From NCBI GenBank assembly GCA_031835245.1, contig JAVKOQ010000163.1:1-64000 (forward strand): a stretch of 64,000 bases of DNA, read 5' to 3'. Of the stretch, positions 61,901-64,000 are shown one piece after another. This stretch comes from Balamuthia mandrillaris. Lineage: Eukaryota; Discosea; Longamoebia; Balamuthiidae. The notes under the pieces are model-generated. The model did no database searches. It saw only the letters and a list, made by a program, of their open reading frames with translations, and had not been told where the DNA came from. How positions within the stretch are numbered: the first letter of the stretch is position 1; each line of letters begins with the position of its first letter. The position numbers were made by a program, and so were the translations under genes.

Positions 61901-62981
61901 TCAATGGATGGCCATGTTGCTATCCTCTTTGGCAAAAACTATTGTTCATACGAACGACCACAGGGAGCAAGAAGTGGCAGACCAAGAAACGATCGAAATG
62001 GCGAGCGATTCATTTATATCCTCATCTGAGTGGCAGGGCCTGGCAGCAACGCTGCCCTTGCTTATTCACCAATGTGTGTTGCGCTTGACATCAGCTACCG
62101 AGGAGAGGGGGTCATCTTCTTCACTGGAGCAAACTGTTACTCTGATGAGAGTCATGTTGGATGTGGCGCGCCGTCTTCTTCACCACCAACCACAACTCGT
62201 TCTCTCTTTGCCTGTCCAAGACGCCATGCAATTGCTTTCAAGCCTTCCTTCCTTCCACAAACGAGGAGATCTTGTACTTTTGTGGCGAAGTGATAGCGCT
62301 CCTGAACAGGAACCACTCCAGCAACAACAACACTCTGATGCAGTAATGCTACTTCAAGTCCTGTTCGCCTCTCAGCCATGTTTAGACGGATTGCAAGAGG
62401 AGATCAACAATCAACACAGCACGTCAGCTGCTGGCGCCCTACTCCACTCTTTAGTCGTCGAAGCTTTGTCAACTTTACTATCGAAGACGAATCCACCCCC
62501 CGACCCTTTCGCTTTACAACTACGCTTTGGCTTTGCACAATGGCTGCAACGCATCATGGAGGCGCTATCTGCTGTGGGAGCCCTCCACGCATTCGTGGAG
62601 AGGATGGTGGAAGACGCAAAGAGTTTGAACCAACTGATGGCGTTATATGTGTGGGGTGGAGTTTTATGCAATAGCCGAACTACCTTACTTATCAACTCCG
62701 TCCTGCTTACCATCGTAGAGAATATGAAGCAAGCTCCACAACACAGCCCAGCCTATGGTATCCCCGACCTTCTTCTCTTCTTTTCTTTGCGTTTATTATT
62801 GCTTACATCCTTCTCTGTTTCAGTGTTTTATCAGGAGACCATTCGTGCTTATCCGCTCTACGCTGACAACCTGCTACAACAGCAGCGGACCAAAGATAGC
62901 GAGCAAGATCAACAATGCATGCTGCTTCGCCTGTTTCTTTCTCGTCTCTCACCTGCTGAATACTTGGATGCTTCCTCCTAA
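54189..62981 (+). CDS. URB1: URB1/NPA1, nucleolar pre-ribosomal-associated protein 1
   Basis: URB1/Npa1 scaffolds early pre-60S particles in the nucleolus together with Npa2, Dbp6, Nop8 and Rsa3. Seventeen exons were resolved and stay in one frame, giving about 2524 residues: 54189-54318, 54414-54550, 54623-54730, 54807-54959, 55043-55106, 55188-55432, 55492-55613, 55681-55863, 55982-56682, 56761-58230, 58317-61042, 61121-61237, 61306-61389, 61452-61556, 61619-61717, 61785-62757 and 62824-62981. The N-terminal Npa1 domain is recognised by FDLLTEYLLSSPECVEIF, RHVNLSISRQV-like ISRQVLRTGM, RTHFLRFCMAFMRSG and LLSKGLQHSHKIVQFYTLHI. The middle (exon 11) has low-complexity and nuclear-localisation-like KRKRS and KKQRL stretches. 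The C-terminal HEAT-like part includes IPMFYALFNSSEEEWRKEREWLL. Human URB1 has 2271 residues. Confidence 0.9.
55875..55908 (+). repeat. (CT)n microsatellite in URB1 intron 8
   Basis: About 16 CT units, pyrimidine on the coding strand. Confidence 0.95.
56690..56715 (+). repeat. (CT)n microsatellite in URB1 intron 9
   Basis: About 13 CT units, pyrimidine on the coding strand. Confidence 0.95.
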
Positions 62982-63107
62982 TCGAAGCAACAAAAATGAT
63001 TTGAAACCAGATTTAAAAAAACGATATCTTCTATTTATCTACAAGTTTTCGTTCATTCTTTTCTGTAAATGTAGAAAAAGGTTCTCCACCTTCTTCTTCT
63101 TGTTCTC

Positions 63108-63612
63108 TCACAACTGTTTAGGCAGTTGGCTGAACTCCACTTGCCGCAAGGATGGACGATACACCACAAACGAAAAGGAAGGATCAAAGGAAGCCAAGCT
63201 CACGCAGTTGCAGCCCGCCATCGTTGTTTCCGTCAAGTTGGTGCCATCGTCCGCCATCAGAAACATGTCTGGCACTGGGTACAGTCCCAATGCAAAGTCG
63301 TACTTCCAGTAGACCGGACGAACCATAAGAGAGAGTGGGCACATCGTTGCTTGTCCCAACAAAGTACAAAACATCTGAGCAAAACAGATGTTTCGTTAGA
63401 TGTTGCGTTTACGATCTCTCTTCGCTGAAGGTTAGTTACCTTGTGTTCCATGGTATCATTGCTTCCGTTTGGGTCTTCAAGAACGCTGTGCCGACGCAGC
63501 TTGTTAACGAGATCTTCTCTAAATATTACTATCTCTTGCTCACAATAACGAATCCTATATCCATTGCCATATGAGTTAGCCTAAGCGTAAGGTGACAGAG
63601 AGAGAAAGAGGA

Positions 63613-63643
<31 letters not shown>

Positions 63644-64000
63644 GAACAGAGAGATGCACCTGCAAGGATTGGTAGTGAAAACAGCACCAGGAACACGGGC
63701 GCGAAGCTTTTGGCAAATGGAGGGTGGTAATGCCGGGCGCGGCAGCACGTGACTACCACCCAAGCCAGGATCCTTTGGTCCCGGCACAAACACAAACCGG
63801 CTCTGTCGAACCAGCGATGGATAGTTGCAGATCAGTTGAGCTAGTTGCTCAAAGCAGTGAGAGAGGCTGTGCCATGAGTCAGCATTTGTGTGTTGCACTT
63901 GTTGTTGGAAGCTTAGACTGCTGCTCTTTGGGCGTGAGATAAAGTTGCCCATCAATACGAAGACAGGAGGCGGCGGCTCCATGCTTGCATAGGCTGAGAA
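63108..64000 (-). CDS. POLE2: DNA polymerase epsilon subunit 2 (POLE2/Dpb2), 3' part
   Basis: POLE2 is the B subunit of the leading-strand polymerase and links it to the CMG helicase. Only the last three exons lie in the window: 64000 (continues outside) to 63660, 63554-63440 and 63374-63108. The coded part has the inactive calcineurin-like phosphoesterase fold of B subunits: [62 protein letters not shown], then the diagnostic C-terminal VYWKYDFALGLYPVPDMFLMADD and a final FVVYRPS. Intron 2 of this set carries a (CT)n run. The gene converges with URB1; 126 bp separate the stops. Confidence 0.95.
63597..63648 (-). repeat. (CT)n microsatellite in POLE2 intron
   Basis: GA run on the plus strand, slightly interrupted, intronic. 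Confidence 0.92.

Overview
This is nuclear DNA of a unicellular eukaryote. Most genes are split by short spliceosomal introns (mostly about 60-200 nt, GT-AG, with one clear GC-AG case). Intergenic gaps are usually 100-550 bp, genes lie on both strands, and TAA, TAG and TGA are all used as stops. The gene content (a DGAP1/Gap1-type IQGAP-related RasGAP, a Rac-like GTPase, a coactosin domain, TCTP, BRSK/SAD-type kinase, ZFYVE26-like protein, retriever subunit VPS26C) would suit an amoebozoan such as a free-living amoeba. That placement is an inference with low confidence; no rRNA or lineage marker is present.

Layout. 0-7 kb: a decayed P-loop NTPase/nuclease-like gene of the CRN/RHS kind, TCTP, and an IQGAP-related RasGAP, all on the minus strand. 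7-19 kb: HEATR1/UTP10 and RNF10 (plus). 19-28 kb: a large FYVE-less ZFYVE26/spastizin-like gene (minus). 28.6-40.3 kb: seven plus-strand genes: N-myristoyltransferase, ribosomal protein eS8, tubulin cofactor C, a coactosin-PP2C fusion, GSK3, and a polyprenyl diphosphate synthase (with gamma-tubulin complex component 4 converging on the last). 43-51 kb: NAA50, eIF3i (minus), SRP19, VPS26C (minus), a Bot1/mS45-like mitochondrial protein and a Rac GTPase. 51-64 kb: a BRSK/SAD-like kinase (minus), URB1/NPA1, and the 3' part of POLE2 (minus), which runs off the window.

Functionally the genes are mostly housekeeping: ribosome assembly and translation (HEATR1, URB1, eS8, eIF3i, SRP19, TCTP), cytoskeleton (IQGAP-related, TBCC, GCP4, Rac, coactosin), endosomal traffic (ZFYVE26-like, VPS26C), signalling (GSK3, BRSK, PP2C), N-terminal modification (NMT, NAA50) and replication (POLE2). 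No operon-like logic is visible, but divergent pairs share short upstream regions.

The most unusual observations are: (1) a single gene joining an actin-binding coactosin/ADF-H domain to a complete PP2C phosphatase; (2) two unrelated genes whose introns end in the same 58-nt sequence, matching up to the 3' splice site; (3) a second inverted copy pair linking eS8 intron 1 to the 3' end of the NMT gene, where it sits in a possible 100-nt intron that begins one base before the stop codon; and (4) intronic microsatellites that are always pyrimidine-rich on the coding strand. Exon borders for most genes were worked out by hand from reading frame, splice sites and family conservation; HEATR1, the IQGAP-related gene and the ZFYVE26-like gene are given as spans only.
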